A stretch of 64,000 nucleotides of DNA from a virus. The DNA lies in IMG/VR virus record IMGVR_UViG_3300008266_007780, positions 1-64,000 of that record. One strand, given 5' to 3'. The position numbers and the translations under genes were made by a program. Within the stretch, counting starts at the first letter, position 1. Each line of letters starts with the position of its first letter. Positions 1 through 8,304 of this stretch are shown piece by piece. The notes under the pieces are model-generated. The model saw only the letters and a list, made by a program, of their open reading frames with translations. It was not told the DNA's origin and searched no databases.

Positions 1-2
1 AT

Positions 3-338
3 AATAAAGCTAAAGCTTATATGAAAGCTGGTGGTGCTATGAAAGCATTTAAGAAGTCTTTACCTAAAGCTCAATTAGGTCAAGGAAATGTTAATGATGT
101 AAATTACTATGATCCAGCAAAGGAAAGAATAAAACAACTACAGCAACTAAACGCAATGTATCCACAGTATACAACTGATAGTTTAGGAAATCCAATATTT
201 ATTCCTTCTACTGTTAGAAATAAACCAGTGAATGTGTCAGGACCTGGTTCTGGAATGGGAAGCATGTATATGGATGAAATGCAGAATCAAATTCCACAAC
301 AAAAAAAAGGTGGAGTAGTAAAAAAGAAAAAGAAATAA
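3..338 (+). CDS. C-terminal fragment of a virion protein (5' end outside window)
   Basis: The reading frame is open from the first bases of the window into the first ATG at 21, so this is probably the end of a longer gene rather than a 105-aa protein. Near its N-terminal side it carries LPKAQLG (60-80), the same short motif found in the cargo proteins at 16.75, 20.95 and 21.78 kb. It ends in KKGG followed by a poly-lysine tail. No enzymatic domain is visible. The stop lies three bases before the next ATG, so the two genes are probably co-transcribed. I do not recognise the family. The shared motif suggests a virion or cargo role, but that is inference. Confidence 0.6.
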   Translation, partial: NKAKAYMKAGGAMKAFKKSLPKAQLGQGNVNDVNYYDPAKERIKQLQQLNAMYPQYTTDSLGNPIFIPSTVRNKPVNVSGPGSGMGSMYMDEMQNQIPQQKKGGVVKKKKK

Positions 339-341
339 TCC

Positions 342-1040
342 ATGCTTAATAGTACTATTACCATAAAGCTTAAGCAACGTCTAAACAAACTAGACTCTCA
401 AGACTATGATAACATTGAATGTTGGCAAGTAGTTGAGGCATTTAATAAGGCACAGGTTGAGTGGGCCCGCAGACAGCTTCATGGTATTAATCTTACTAAA
501 GAAGGAGATGAGGGATCTACCCGGAGAAAAGATGATCTCCATGTTCTTCTAGTTACTGAAGCTTTATTAGTATCAGATGGTAATGGTTACGTTGACGGTG
601 CCATTCCTGTTGATTATCTGCAGTGGAAGAGAGTTGATGTATTTGCTAAAAAAGATTGCTGTGATAACAGACGTATGACAGTATATCTAGCAGAGGAAGG
701 AAACCTTAATCAACTTTTGAGAGATAAAGCTAAACAACCTAGTTTTGAGTGGGCAGAGACTTTTGCTACTCTTAAAGGTAATCGGGTAAATATCTATACC
801 AATAATGACTTTGGTATAGATACCGCAGCACTTATATACTACAGACAACCAAGAAAGATTCAGATTCAAGGTTGTGTAGATCCATATACAAATGTAGAGT
901 CAACTCAAGAAGTACTCTGTGAGTTTAAAGATGATATCATAGAATTAATAATAGATGAAGCAGCTAGTATATTAGCAGGAGATATTGAATCAGGTAATCA
1001 ATTCTCTAGAGGTACAGAAACTGCAGAACGTAACAACTAA
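342..1040 (+). CDS. Probable head-tail connector / ring protein
   Basis: This 232-aa protein has a helical N-terminus (KLKQRLNKLDSQDYDNIE, then WQVVEAFNKAQVEWARRQLHG), a beta-rich middle, and an acidic helical C-terminus rich in Ile and Glu. I recognise the N-terminal sequence as typical of a conserved crAss-like phage structural protein near the capsid gene; the connector/ring role is inferred from that and from position. No catalytic motif is visible. It follows the upstream ORF by three bases and precedes the ferritin gene by five, so it is part of one transcription unit. It could instead be a head completion protein. Confidence 0.55.
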   Translation: MLNSTITIKLKQRLNKLDSQDYDNIECWQVVEAFNKAQVEWARRQLHGINLTKEGDEGSTRRKDDLHVLLVTEALLVSDGNGYVDGAIPVDYLQWKRVDVFAKKDCCDNRRMTVYLAEEGNLNQLLRDKAKQPSFEWAETFATLKGNRVNIYTNNDFGIDTAALIYYRQPRKIQIQGCVDPYTNVESTQEVLCEFKDDIIELIIDEAASILAGDIESGNQFSRGTETAERNN

Positions 1041-1045
1041 TAGTA

Positions 1046-1672
1046 ATGGAACAAAAACCAAGAATGCTTAAGAGACCGGAAGTAGTAAAGATGCCTGCTT
1101 CAACAGGTGTACCTGCAATTGATAAACCAAGCACAGGTACTACTAAGGAGACTCCAGACTTTAAAACTATCAATCCACTCATCACAGAATCATGTGTAGA
1201 GTATCTTAACTACCGTATTCAACAAGAAGAATACTCTTCTAGAATCTACATGGCAATGAATATGTGGTTGGATGAAAAAGGTTTTAAAGGTGCAGCGGCA
1301 CTATGGAGAAAGTATTCAGATGAAGAACTTACACATGCAGATATAGCACGTAAGTATCTATTAGCATTTGGTGTACAACCATTAACCCCTAGACTTGACC
1401 AACCGCAACAAGATTTTTCAGGCAGCCTTCCTGAGATTGTACAACTATCTTATGAACATGAGATAGAGGTTTCAACTCAAATTAAGAAGATGGCAGACCA
1501 TGCCCTTGGTATGAAAGATCACATGTTGTATGAGCTTTGTCTATCTTATCTAAAAGAACAAGTAGAAGAACATGATAAGATGCAAACATGGTTAGATAAA
1601 CTTAAAACTTTTGGTACTGATCCATTAGCATTGAGATTTCTTGATAATGACATGGCAGAAGTAGCAGGATAA
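1046..1672 (+). CDS. Non-heme ferritin with complete ferroxidase site
   Basis: A 208-aa protein whose residues from about 45 onward match bacterial FtnA-type ferritin throughout. Visible landmarks are EEYSSRIYMAM (helix A), GAAALWRKYSDEELTH (helix B), YEHEIEVSTQI (helix C), YLKEQVEEHDKM (helix D) and ALRFLDNDM (helix E). By alignment to E. coli FtnA, the di-iron ligands are E61, E94, H97, E139 and Q172, and the third-site ligands E93, E171 and E175 are also kept, so ferroxidase activity and iron storage are likely (family knowledge). The first ~45 residues are an extra, Pro/Lys/Thr-rich extension absent from cellular ferritins; it could tether the protein to the virion or scaffold (inference). 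The gene sits between a probable connector gene and the capsid gene, five bases after the former. It may protect phage DNA from iron-driven damage or act on host iron. The fold assignment is firm; the role is not. Confidence 0.92.
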   Translation: MEQKPRMLKRPEVVKMPASTGVPAIDKPSTGTTKETPDFKTINPLITESCVEYLNYRIQQEEYSSRIYMAMNMWLDEKGFKGAAALWRKYSDEELTHADIARKYLLAFGVQPLTPRLDQPQQDFSGSLPEIVQLSYEHEIEVSTQIKKMADHALGMKDHMLYELCLSYLKEQVEEHDKMQTWLDKLKTFGTDPLALRFLDNDMAEVAG

Positions 1673-1681
1673 AATTTTTAC

Positions 1682-1709
1682 TAAAGATTTGGTTTTTATC
1701 AAAACTTTA
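1682..1709 (+). terminator. Possible weak terminator hairpin before the capsid gene
   Basis: The arms TAAAGATTTG and CAAAACTTTA pair over ten positions with one mismatch, around an 8-base T-rich loop. It lies directly after the ferritin stop codon. No clean T-tract follows, so attenuation rather than full termination is possible. Confidence 0.35.
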
Positions 1710-1729
1710 ATTATATTATACTGTATATT
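1709..1729 (+). promoter_or_regulatory. Candidate promoter upstream of the capsid gene
   Basis: An AT-rich stretch ending in GTATATT (1723-1729), 27 bases before the capsid ATG and just after a hairpin. It resembles the GTATATT motifs at 6.22, 8.31 and 24.22 kb. The following leader is A/C-rich (ACAAAAACAAACAACA) without a Shine-Dalgarno site. Confidence 0.3.
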
Positions 1730-1756
1730 TTTATTTATTAACAAAAACAAACAACA

Positions 1757-3448
1757 ATGGCTTATTTTAATCATGCATTTAAAAAGTCATTCCTAGCAAC
1801 CGGTGTCACAGTTTCTGACTTTGACATTACACTAGTGGATGGCAGCGCAGTTACTGTTGATACTGATGGTGGTTATTTGCTTACAGCAGGTGTTCCTACT
1901 TACGGACTTAACCTCATCTCTCAAGCAGTAGAAACAGGAATCTTTGGTTCTCCACTTACAAGTGGTTATATTGGATTCTTTAATCCTAGAACTAACGCTT
2001 CTGTTGACCTTGCAGCTCTAGAACAAGAGTGTTGTCCTTTGTATCTTGCAGGTTCTGCAATTTACAGTAGAGATAAGATTGGTCCTTTTGCAGGAGGTTA
2101 TACTGAGACTAACAAGTCTAAAGTAATCAACCCACGTTATGTATCCCGCTTCTACACTGTTGCACCTTGTGCTCCACAGAATGAAGTACTACACGTAGGT
2201 TCTACATACTGGACTGCAGGTGGTGGTATTGATTCTGTAGCTGTTAATGCTGGAGGAACAACCTACACTGATGGTGATATTCTTCCTCTTACAGGCAGTG
2301 TAGCTGGAACAGGTGCTCTTGTACAAGTTACATGTGCAGTTTCTCCTGGTCCTGTTACTGGTGTAACATTGATTGCTCCAGGTAAAGGATATGATGTTGC
2401 GGAATCACCACTTACGATTGATGGTGGTACTGGTGATGCTACAATTGATATTACAGTAACTCAAGCTAACACAGACCCTGTTACAGGTTCAGGTGGTGAA
2501 TCTTGTTGCAAGCCTTTCCTTTGTGGTGAGACTTATAACCTACGTTTGGATATCAAAGGATCTCCTGCACTACGTTATTTGAACCACAATGCATACTATA
2601 CTGCATCTTTCTATACAGGATGTTGTCCTGATAGCCCAGATGATCCACAAATTGCACCAGTACCGGTAGATTCTACTTTGGTTATGATTGGTTGGGCAGA
2701 CCTTATCTTGAGATCTCCAATTGTTAATCCATTTGTAGAGATTGTTATTCAAGATCAGGAAGGTGTACTTTGGTATGCTCCAGGAACTTCAGCAGCATTC
2801 CTTGCTCAGGTAGGTGGTGACACTTGGAATAACTATGTATCTCCAGGATATATTGAAGGAGCTTGTGCAGGTATGATTCTTAACGGTGCTTATGTAGATA
2901 CACGTTTTGGAGATTGTACTTTCCAAATCTCTGACTTCTATGAGAAAGAGCCTGTGAGACTTTATGTTTCTGAAATGGATCTTAACGGAGACCCATGTAC
3001 ATTTGATGGTATCTGTGTAGTTCATGAGTGTTTTGGCCGTCAGGTAAATGGACTTGGTGAAACAGTTCTCCGTGACATGATTCTTTCTGAGTCTTACCGT
3101 CAGAACTTTGTAGCAACTGATTTACGTATCAGGGAGATTACACAGGGTAACCAGATTATTTCTTCTGTTGACCGTGGAGCTCTTTACTGGAGATATTATC
3201 TACAGCACAATGTGCCACGTCACAACAACCCTACTGGAACATTTGATGCAGATCAGTACTTGTTAGAAGTATTTGCTCTTAACCCAATTTTTGGTACTAA
3301 TCCTCTACCTGCATTTACTGAAGGCGTAGGAGGATGGTTGGCAAACTGTGGAGTATGTGAGATTGAACCTATCACATGTGTAACAGATTGTGATTCTATT
3401 ATTAGATTCCCGTCTGAGCCTCTACCAGTACAACCAATCTTGGTTTAA
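1757..3448 (+). CDS. Probable major capsid protein, with an inserted repeat domain
   Basis: This 563-aa protein carries sequence blocks I associate with crAss-like major capsid proteins: DKIGPFAGGYTET, INPRYVSRFYTV, CGETYNLRLDIKGSPALRYL and SFYTGCCPD. The HK97 fold is known for that family and cannot be seen directly here. Residues about 155-236 look like an insertion: two related ~40-residue beta repeats (pattern VxxxGxxYxxGDxLxLxG followed by GTGA), a type common in phage surface proteins. The gene has its own candidate promoter and a strong terminator after it, consistent with separate high expression. The start follows a conserved-looking A/C-rich leader. If it is not the capsid protein, the next best guess is a head decoration protein. 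Confidence 0.7.
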   Translation: MAYFNHAFKKSFLATGVTVSDFDITLVDGSAVTVDTDGGYLLTAGVPTYGLNLISQAVETGIFGSPLTSGYIGFFNPRTNASVDLAALEQECCPLYLAGSAIYSRDKIGPFAGGYTETNKSKVINPRYVSRFYTVAPCAPQNEVLHVGSTYWTAGGGIDSVAVNAGGTTYTDGDILPLTGSVAGTGALVQVTCAVSPGPVTGVTLIAPGKGYDVAESPLTIDGGTGDATIDITVTQANTDPVTGSGGESCCKPFLCGETYNLRLDIKGSPALRYLNHNAYYTASFYTGCCPDSPDDPQIAPVPVDSTLVMIGWADLILRSPIVNPFVEIVIQDQEGVLWYAPGTSAAFLAQVGGDTWNNYVSPGYIEGACAGMILNGAYVDTRFGDCTFQISDFYEKEPVRLYVSEMDLNGDPCTFDGICVVHECFGRQVNGLGETVLRDMILSESYRQNFVATDLRIREITQGNQIISSVDRGALYWRYYLQHNVPRHNNPTGTFDADQYLLEVFALNPIFGTNPLPAFTEGVGGWLANCGVCEIEPITCVTDCDSIIRFPSEPLPVQPILV

Positions 3449-3474
3449 TAATTAATTACCAAACTTAAGAAACG

Positions 3475-3517
3475 GGAGAGTGGGAGTTTAAATCTCTCCT
3501 CTCCTTTTCTTTTTTTA
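3475..3517 (+). terminator. Rho-independent terminator after the capsid gene
   Basis: GGAGAG-T-GGGAG (3475-3486) pairs with CTCTC-CTCTCC (3494-3504) to give an 11-bp stem with one bulged T and one G-U pair, around a 7-base loop. A T-rich run (TTTTCTTTTTTT) follows. Confidence 0.85.
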
Positions 3518-3528
3518 AAAATCTACAC

Positions 3529-4071
3529 ATGGCAAATCATGTCTTAAGTTTAGAAGTACCTACGGTAATGAATACTTGTATACTTTCAATAAATGATACA
3601 AGTGTTTATTCTGATATTGTACCTATCACCTGTGAGACTCTTAATGTTACAGTTCCTGGATTTGGCTACTCTAACCAGATTGATGTAAAATCAGGATTCA
3701 ATCTGATACTAACTGCATGTGATCTTCAGTTGCAGTCTACTCAGTGTGGTGAAGTGTATGCAGAATTACCAGACGGTATTTATATTATAAAGTACAGTGT
3801 GTCACCAAATGATCTAGTATATGTAGAGTACAATCATTTGAGAATTACTAAGGCTTTGACTAGATACAACAAGGCTATGTGTGACCTTGATCTTGCTGCA
3901 TGTGATCCACCGGCAAAAGTAAAAGAGAAACTAGATAAGCTCATGATGATAAGAATGTATCTAGATGCGGCAAAAGCTAAAGTAGAATTTTGTCATGAAC
4001 CTCAGAAAGGTATGACACTTTATAATTATGCAATCAAACTTTTAAATAAATTAGAGTGTATTAATTGTTAA
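3529..4071 (+). CDS. Probable capsid-associated (auxiliary head) protein
   Basis: A 180-aa protein in two parts. The N-terminal ~100 residues are beta-rich with several Cys (ITCETLNVTVPGFGYSNQ). The C-terminal half is helical and charged (KVKEKLDKLMMIRMYLDAAKAK) and ends in LLNKLECINC. The LSLEVPTVMNTCILSINDTSVY start is of a type I associate with a crAss-like structural protein that follows the capsid gene. No catalytic motif is visible. Being the first gene after the capsid terminator suggests either readthrough or a promoter I cannot identify. A capsid decoration or fibre-attachment role is inference. Confidence 0.5.
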   Translation: MANHVLSLEVPTVMNTCILSINDTSVYSDIVPITCETLNVTVPGFGYSNQIDVKSGFNLILTACDLQLQSTQCGEVYAELPDGIYIIKYSVSPNDLVYVEYNHLRITKALTRYNKAMCDLDLAACDPPAKVKEKLDKLMMIRMYLDAAKAKVEFCHEPQKGMTLYNYAIKLLNKLECINC

Positions 4072-4092
4072 ACCAACAAAAACCAACAAATT

Positions 4093-4248
4093 ATGGCAAC
4101 ATGTTCAAATTGCGGAAGGACACTTTCTTGTGGATGTCAAAAGAAAAAAGCATCAGACGGAAAACAAGTATGTGCTAACTGTATTGGTAAATATGAACTA
4201 AGCAAAAAAACCAACACTACTCAGCCAACAATAATTAGAAAGAGTTAA
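4093..4248 (+). CDS. 51-aa Cys-rich miniprotein (zinc-ribbon-like)
   Basis: A short ORF starting MATCSNCGRTLSCGC, with CxxC (4, 7), CxC (13, 15) and CxxC (27, 30), followed by a Lys/Thr-rich tail. The paired cysteines suggest a small zinc-binding knuckle or a disulfide-linked virion peptide. The start is supported by the leader ACCAACAAAAACCAACAAATT, of the same style as other starts here, and by tight spacing (21 bases after the previous stop, 14 before the next ATG). I recall similar miniproteins near the capsid genes of crAss-like phages, but their function is unknown to me. Confidence 0.7.
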   Translation: MATCSNCGRTLSCGCQKKKASDGKQVCANCIGKYELSKKTNTTQPTIIRKS

Positions 4249-4262
4249 GAAAACCTAAACAA

Positions 4263-6209
4263 ATGGCAGCATACTATTTACTAACACCATGTTGTAATGA
4301 ACCACATCCGCTTTATTTAAAGCCTGGAAGTGAACCGTCACCTTTAGTAGATGGTGTATATAATTATTCAGGTCCACTTGATACAGTATGCTTTCCAGTT
4401 ACACACACTGAAGAAGTTTGTCTTATAACAGGAAGATGTTATAAATTAGAATATACTGAAGACAGTCCGTATGATGTTTCTTCATGGGATACTATACCTG
4501 TAGCTAACTTAACCTACACTGGTGATTTAAACTGTTCTTCAGAGCCTACTGCAGAATGTCCTTGTACGTCTGCTCCTAATCCTGTATATCATGTTTATCA
4601 GATTCAAAACTGTTGTGGAGGATCAGTAATACAAGTGTATACTGTAGTAGATGAAATTACAGAAGGAGTAAATGTTTATAATGGTGATGAAGGATATATA
4701 AATATTCCTGAAGGTTGTTATACTGTTACTGAAGTTCAAGGACCTATAATAGGACCTCCTTCTGGAAGTCTTGTAGAAGCATCTAATTTTACTCAAGATC
4801 CTGGAATTGATTGTGAGTCTCTAGAGTGTACAGTATATTGTGACCCATGTACTTGTGTAAGATTTAAGTGGGTAGAAAAAACACAAATAGGTCCAGATAT
4901 TACAATATCATTCTATGATTGTACTAAACCAGAACCTCAAGTAGTTGATGTTACACTAAGTAAGATCAGAGGGATAAGTACAGAAAAAGTATGTTTTACA
5001 CAACTAATTACACCACCATCACCTAATTGGGTTGTAGAAGAATTTGGTAACTGTGTTTTATCTAATGGAGAATTTGATTGTCCGGGATGTTATAGACTTG
5101 AAGATTGTGCAGGTATAGCAGATGATATATTCTCTCTTGATCCAAATCTTAGCACATATGCAGATACTAACCAGTCAATAACTATTGTTGGTTCAGATGT
5201 GTGCTGGAGAGTTTTTAGCAGTGCTGAATCTTGTGAGTGTGCAATAGCTACAACTCTGAGTGGTGTATTCTATAATTGTCAAGCATGTAATCAAAGACAA
5301 TCATACAAGCTTACTGAATGTACTACAGGAGAGATAATCTATACTACAACTGATCTTAGTCAGTATGAGTTTGTTTATATAAATATAGATTGCCCTGGAT
5401 GTTGGTATGTAGAGCCAATAGATATTATTCCACCTACTACACAACCAGTAACAGTAACAGTAGGATTTGAATCTTGTGAAATTTGTAATGCAACTTTTTA
5501 CATACTTACTGATTGTTTGGGTGTTAAAGATGATATTGTTACAATTACTGACTTATCTGATTATGTAGGTAAGGTAATTAAGATTAAATATTGTCCTGAT
5601 GTATGCTGGGAAGTTGCGGTAACAGATCCTACAACTATTACTGGTGAAGTAATATTTGATACTGAGTATGAAGGTTGTCCAGAATGTTTTTTAACATTTA
5701 CTCCGCAGTGCGTAACCTTTACTAATAACTCTAATACAAGTGACTCAGTTACTTATACAGACATTAATGCTAATGTTGTAAAAGTAGATATTGATGGTAA
5801 AGGAACAACACCTAAAATTTGCGCATTAAATTGGGGTGTCAATACTGCAGTTATTACTGTAAATATATTTGGTGAATGTGTAAATGGAGAATGTCCATTA
5901 CCACCTCAACCAAAAAGAAAAGTTACCCCAGGGTATAATACAGCAACTTGTTCAAATGATTATTATGAGAAAGTAGAATGTAACTTCTCAGAGTGGATGT
6001 ATAAGGATGCTTTGTCTAAGAGATATGGTATTACCAACTGTTGTCCTGAAGAACTTACAAAATGGTTGATTAAACATGAAATGCTTATGCTAGAAGTATT
6101 GGTCAATCCAGATTATGAATGTAGTCCAACAAACACATGTGGATGTCCACAACCTTGTGATTGCGGGTATATTAGTATGACAACAACAAATACCACCTGC
6201 GGAAATTGA
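4263..6209 (+). CDS. Cys-rich repeat fibre / head surface protein
   Basis: A 648-aa protein with very high Cys content and tandem ~70-80-residue repeats in the middle. Each repeat has the pattern C..C...Y.LTDC....I.T..DLS.Y......I....CW.V; clear copies lie near residues 270-330, 340-385 and 395-455. The N-terminus (MAAYYLLTPCC) and the C-terminal ~110 residues (RKVTPGYNTATCSNDYYEKV, later SEWMYKDALSKRYGITNCC and a final Cys-rich tail) differ from the repeats and probably serve for attachment. It is probably a surface-exposed fibre or adhesin. The stop is TGA, unlike most genes here. Confidence 0.6.
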   Translation: MAAYYLLTPCCNEPHPLYLKPGSEPSPLVDGVYNYSGPLDTVCFPVTHTEEVCLITGRCYKLEYTEDSPYDVSSWDTIPVANLTYTGDLNCSSEPTAECPCTSAPNPVYHVYQIQNCCGGSVIQVYTVVDEITEGVNVYNGDEGYINIPEGCYTVTEVQGPIIGPPSGSLVEASNFTQDPGIDCESLECTVYCDPCTCVRFKWVEKTQIGPDITISFYDCTKPEPQVVDVTLSKIRGISTEKVCFTQLITPPSPNWVVEEFGNCVLSNGEFDCPGCYRLEDCAGIADDIFSLDPNLSTYADTNQSITIVGSDVCWRVFSSAESCECAIATTLSGVFYNCQACNQRQSYKLTECTTGEIIYTTTDLSQYEFVYINIDCPGCWYVEPIDIIPPTTQPVTVTVGFESCEICNATFYILTDCLGVKDDIVTITDLSDYVGKVIKIKYCPDVCWEVAVTDPTTITGEVIFDTEYEGCPECFLTFTPQCVTFTNNSNTSDSVTYTDINANVVKVDIDGKGTTPKICALNWGVNTAVITVNIFGECVNGECPLPPQPKRKVTPGYNTATCSNDYYEKVECNFSEWMYKDALSKRYGITNCCPEELTKWLIKHEMLMLEVLVNPDYECSPTNTCGCPQPCDCGYISMTTTNTTCGN

Positions 6210-6221
6210 ATAAGTAAGTAA

Positions 6222-6234
6222 AATTTAGTATATT
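6222..6234 (+). promoter_or_regulatory. Candidate phage promoter element (AATTTAGTATATT)
   Basis: The 13-mer AATTTAGTATATT ends six bases before the ATG of the next gene and occurs identically at 24213-24225 upstream of another gene. If it works as a promoter here the transcript would be almost leaderless, which is a caveat. Confidence 0.4.
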
Positions 6235-6240
6235 ATATAT

Positions 6241-7716
6241 ATGAAGCCTTTAAACTTAGATAACTCACCTTGTTCACCAATAGCATCCAATTGTGTAATT
6301 TGGGCAGGTGAAGATATTCCTTGCATTAATCTATGTAAGGGAGATACTATATCTGATGTTACTTTTAAGTTAGCAACAGAACTATGTACAATTCTAGATT
6401 ACTTAAAAGTATCTGGATATGATCTTAGCTGTTTTAATCTTGCTAGTTGTGGTCCAAATAACTTTCAAGAACTTATTCAGTTTTTGATAAATAGAATTTG
6501 TGCACTTGAGAATATAGATCCAGCTACAGTTACTACTACAACTACTACTACAGATACAACTAGATCAGCACTTGTTACAGATTACTTAATGCTTGCAGCT
6601 CCATGTTTTGGTGGAGGAACAGTAAGTCTTGTAACATATGTGCAACAGATAGCAAATAAGATTTGTGATTTAATAACAGAGATTAGTGTTATTAATGCTT
6701 CTATATCTAGTTTGCAAACTCAAGTAACTACACTTCAAACAACAGTAGCAGGTCTTACTAACTATACAACACCTGAGTTTGAAATTCAATGTGACATCGG
6801 TACGCTTGTATCTCCAGCAACATTCCCTATTAATGAAATTCTTGAAGAGTTTATTAATAATGTTTGGTGCCCAATGAATGTTGCACTTGTAGGAGTAGGT
6901 GGAACTGCAGGAGATTTAACAACAGCTGTAGCATCTCAGTGTGTACTCAGTACAGATACTGCATTAATAAATCAGTACACTAGTCCTACTATTATGTCAA
7001 TTCAGTATGCAGGATCATGGGTGGCAACACCTGCTTCACTTGCAGACTCTATTAGAAACATTTGGGTAGCATTGTGTGATGTTAGGAATATTGAACTGAT
7101 GCAATACAATGTAACTGCATCAAATGATATAACAGTAACTACTACTGTAGCCGGTGCACTAACAACGTATAATGTAGGACGAGCTCCTATTCTGAACTAT
7201 TATGCTGAAGCAACTACACCAATTCAACTTTCTAGTGACCCTGGATATGTAGATTCAACATACTTTCAACCTACTGGTTATACAGGATTAAGTTATACAA
7301 ATACTTCAGGAGTATCAAAAGACTTTTTTGTAAGAGTCTCTTATGATTCAGATTTCTTTGTTACTGCTCCAAATGAAGCTGAAATAAGGAATGTTGTTGA
7401 TGGCGGATTATTTAAAAATGGAGTGGTTCAATTATATAGTTCTGCAGGAGAAACACGTTTAGTAGGATCTATGGTTGATTCAGGAGGTAATCCAGTCAAC
7501 CTAACTTCTGCTGAAACACTTCAGACAGTTCCTAGTACTAATGATACTGAATTTCAGTTTTTAACTGCAAGACTTCCTAGAAATGTATCCTTCTTTAAAA
7601 AAGTTACACTTGCTAATGGAGAGTCAGTAGAACTTAAATTTAGAAGCAAAGGTACTCCACCATCATTAGTTGGATACTTGCTTCAAGCACAATTTTACAT
7701 AGAAGAAATAAGATAA
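6241..7716 (+). CDS. Capsid-anchored head fibre protein
   Basis: A 491-aa protein in three parts. Residues ~1-95 form a Cys-containing anchor (NCVIWAGEDIPCINLCKGDT followed by ISDVTFKLATELC) that recurs in the 161-aa protein just downstream. A Thr-rich linker (6522-6562, VTTTTTTTDTT) follows. The rest is a trimeric-fibre-like shaft with a short heptad region (ISSLQTQVTTLQTTVAGL) and a beta-rich distal part. The shared anchor suggests that both proteins dock to the same capsid site. The N-terminal type is one I associate with head fibres of crAss-like phages. Receptor or mucus binding is possible but not shown by the sequence. Confidence 0.65.
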   Translation: MKPLNLDNSPCSPIASNCVIWAGEDIPCINLCKGDTISDVTFKLATELCTILDYLKVSGYDLSCFNLASCGPNNFQELIQFLINRICALENIDPATVTTTTTTTDTTRSALVTDYLMLAAPCFGGGTVSLVTYVQQIANKICDLITEISVINASISSLQTQVTTLQTTVAGLTNYTTPEFEIQCDIGTLVSPATFPINEILEEFINNVWCPMNVALVGVGGTAGDLTTAVASQCVLSTDTALINQYTSPTIMSIQYAGSWVATPASLADSIRNIWVALCDVRNIELMQYNVTASNDITVTTTVAGALTTYNVGRAPILNYYAEATTPIQLSSDPGYVDSTYFQPTGYTGLSYTNTSGVSKDFFVRVSYDSDFFVTAPNEAEIRNVVDGGLFKNGVVQLYSSAGETRLVGSMVDSGGNPVNLTSAETLQTVPSTNDTEFQFLTARLPRNVSFFKKVTLANGESVELKFRSKGTPPSLVGYLLQAQFYIEEIR

Positions 7717-7720
7717 TATC

Positions 7721-8206
7721 ATGGCAAATAAAACATGTGGTCATTTAGGAAAGTGTGGATGTGAGACTTATCTTACAACTCCACCACCGTGCCCAACTCC
7801 TGAGAACTGTCCTGATCCTCAACCATGCTCAGAGGTATTTGATGCACAGTGTATTGTATATACAGGTCCAGATTTAGAATGTGGTCAAGATGTTGTAATT
7901 GCACAAAATACATCAGTAGCTTTAGCATTAGAAGATCTTGTTACATACTTCTGTGGAGTTATTGATAACCTTCCTGTACCTAATGCTTTTAAGTATACTG
8001 ACACTTTAGTATTAGCTACACTAGCAGTTGTACCTATCAATCATAATCTAAATTCTACTTTTGTGACTGTACAACTTATTGATGATGCATCTAATACACT
8101 ACTCGTTCATGGGACTGATTATGTAGTTAACAGTTATACGGCCAATAGTTTAAATGTATCAAGAACAGATGCTGGTGGTTCAACAAGAATTATAGTCATA
8201 GGTTAA
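7721..8206 (+). CDS. Short head fibre protein with the same capsid anchor
   Basis: A 161-aa protein. After a Cys/Pro-rich start (CGHLGKCGCETYLTTPPPC) it has an anchor similar to the preceding fibre: QCIVYTGPDLECGQDVVIAQ, then NTSVALALEDLVTYFC. The C-terminal ~65 residues form a small beta domain (VVPINHNLNSTFVTVQLID, ending SRTDAGGSTRIIVIG) of a kind seen at the tips of phage fibres. It starts five bases after the 491-aa gene and is the last gene before a strong terminator. A second, shorter fibre sharing the docking site is the likeliest reading. Confidence 0.6.
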   Translation: MANKTCGHLGKCGCETYLTTPPPCPTPENCPDPQPCSEVFDAQCIVYTGPDLECGQDVVIAQNTSVALALEDLVTYFCGVIDNLPVPNAFKYTDTLVLATLAVVPINHNLNSTFVTVQLIDDASNTLLVHGTDYVVNSYTANSLNVSRTDAGGSTRIIVIG

Positions 8207-8248
8207 AGATATGTTGCAGGTTTGTTGGTTCTGTGACAAACACGGAAG

Positions 8249-8277
8249 ACCCTGGACAAGAGAGTCCGGGGTTTTCT
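8249..8277 (+). terminator. Rho-independent terminator closing the head-fibre operon
   Basis: ACCCTGGAC (8249-8257) pairs with GTCCGGGGT (8264-8272) in a 9-bp stem with one G-U pair and a 6-base loop AAGAGA. TTTTCTATTTTT follows. Confidence 0.9.
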
Positions 8278-8304
8278 ATTTTTCATATATTTGCTATAGT
8301 CCTT

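Noticed and set aside
4263-8206. Diversity-generating retroelement acting on the fibre genes
   Set aside because: No reverse transcriptase, template repeat or adenine-biased variable repeat is visible in the window.
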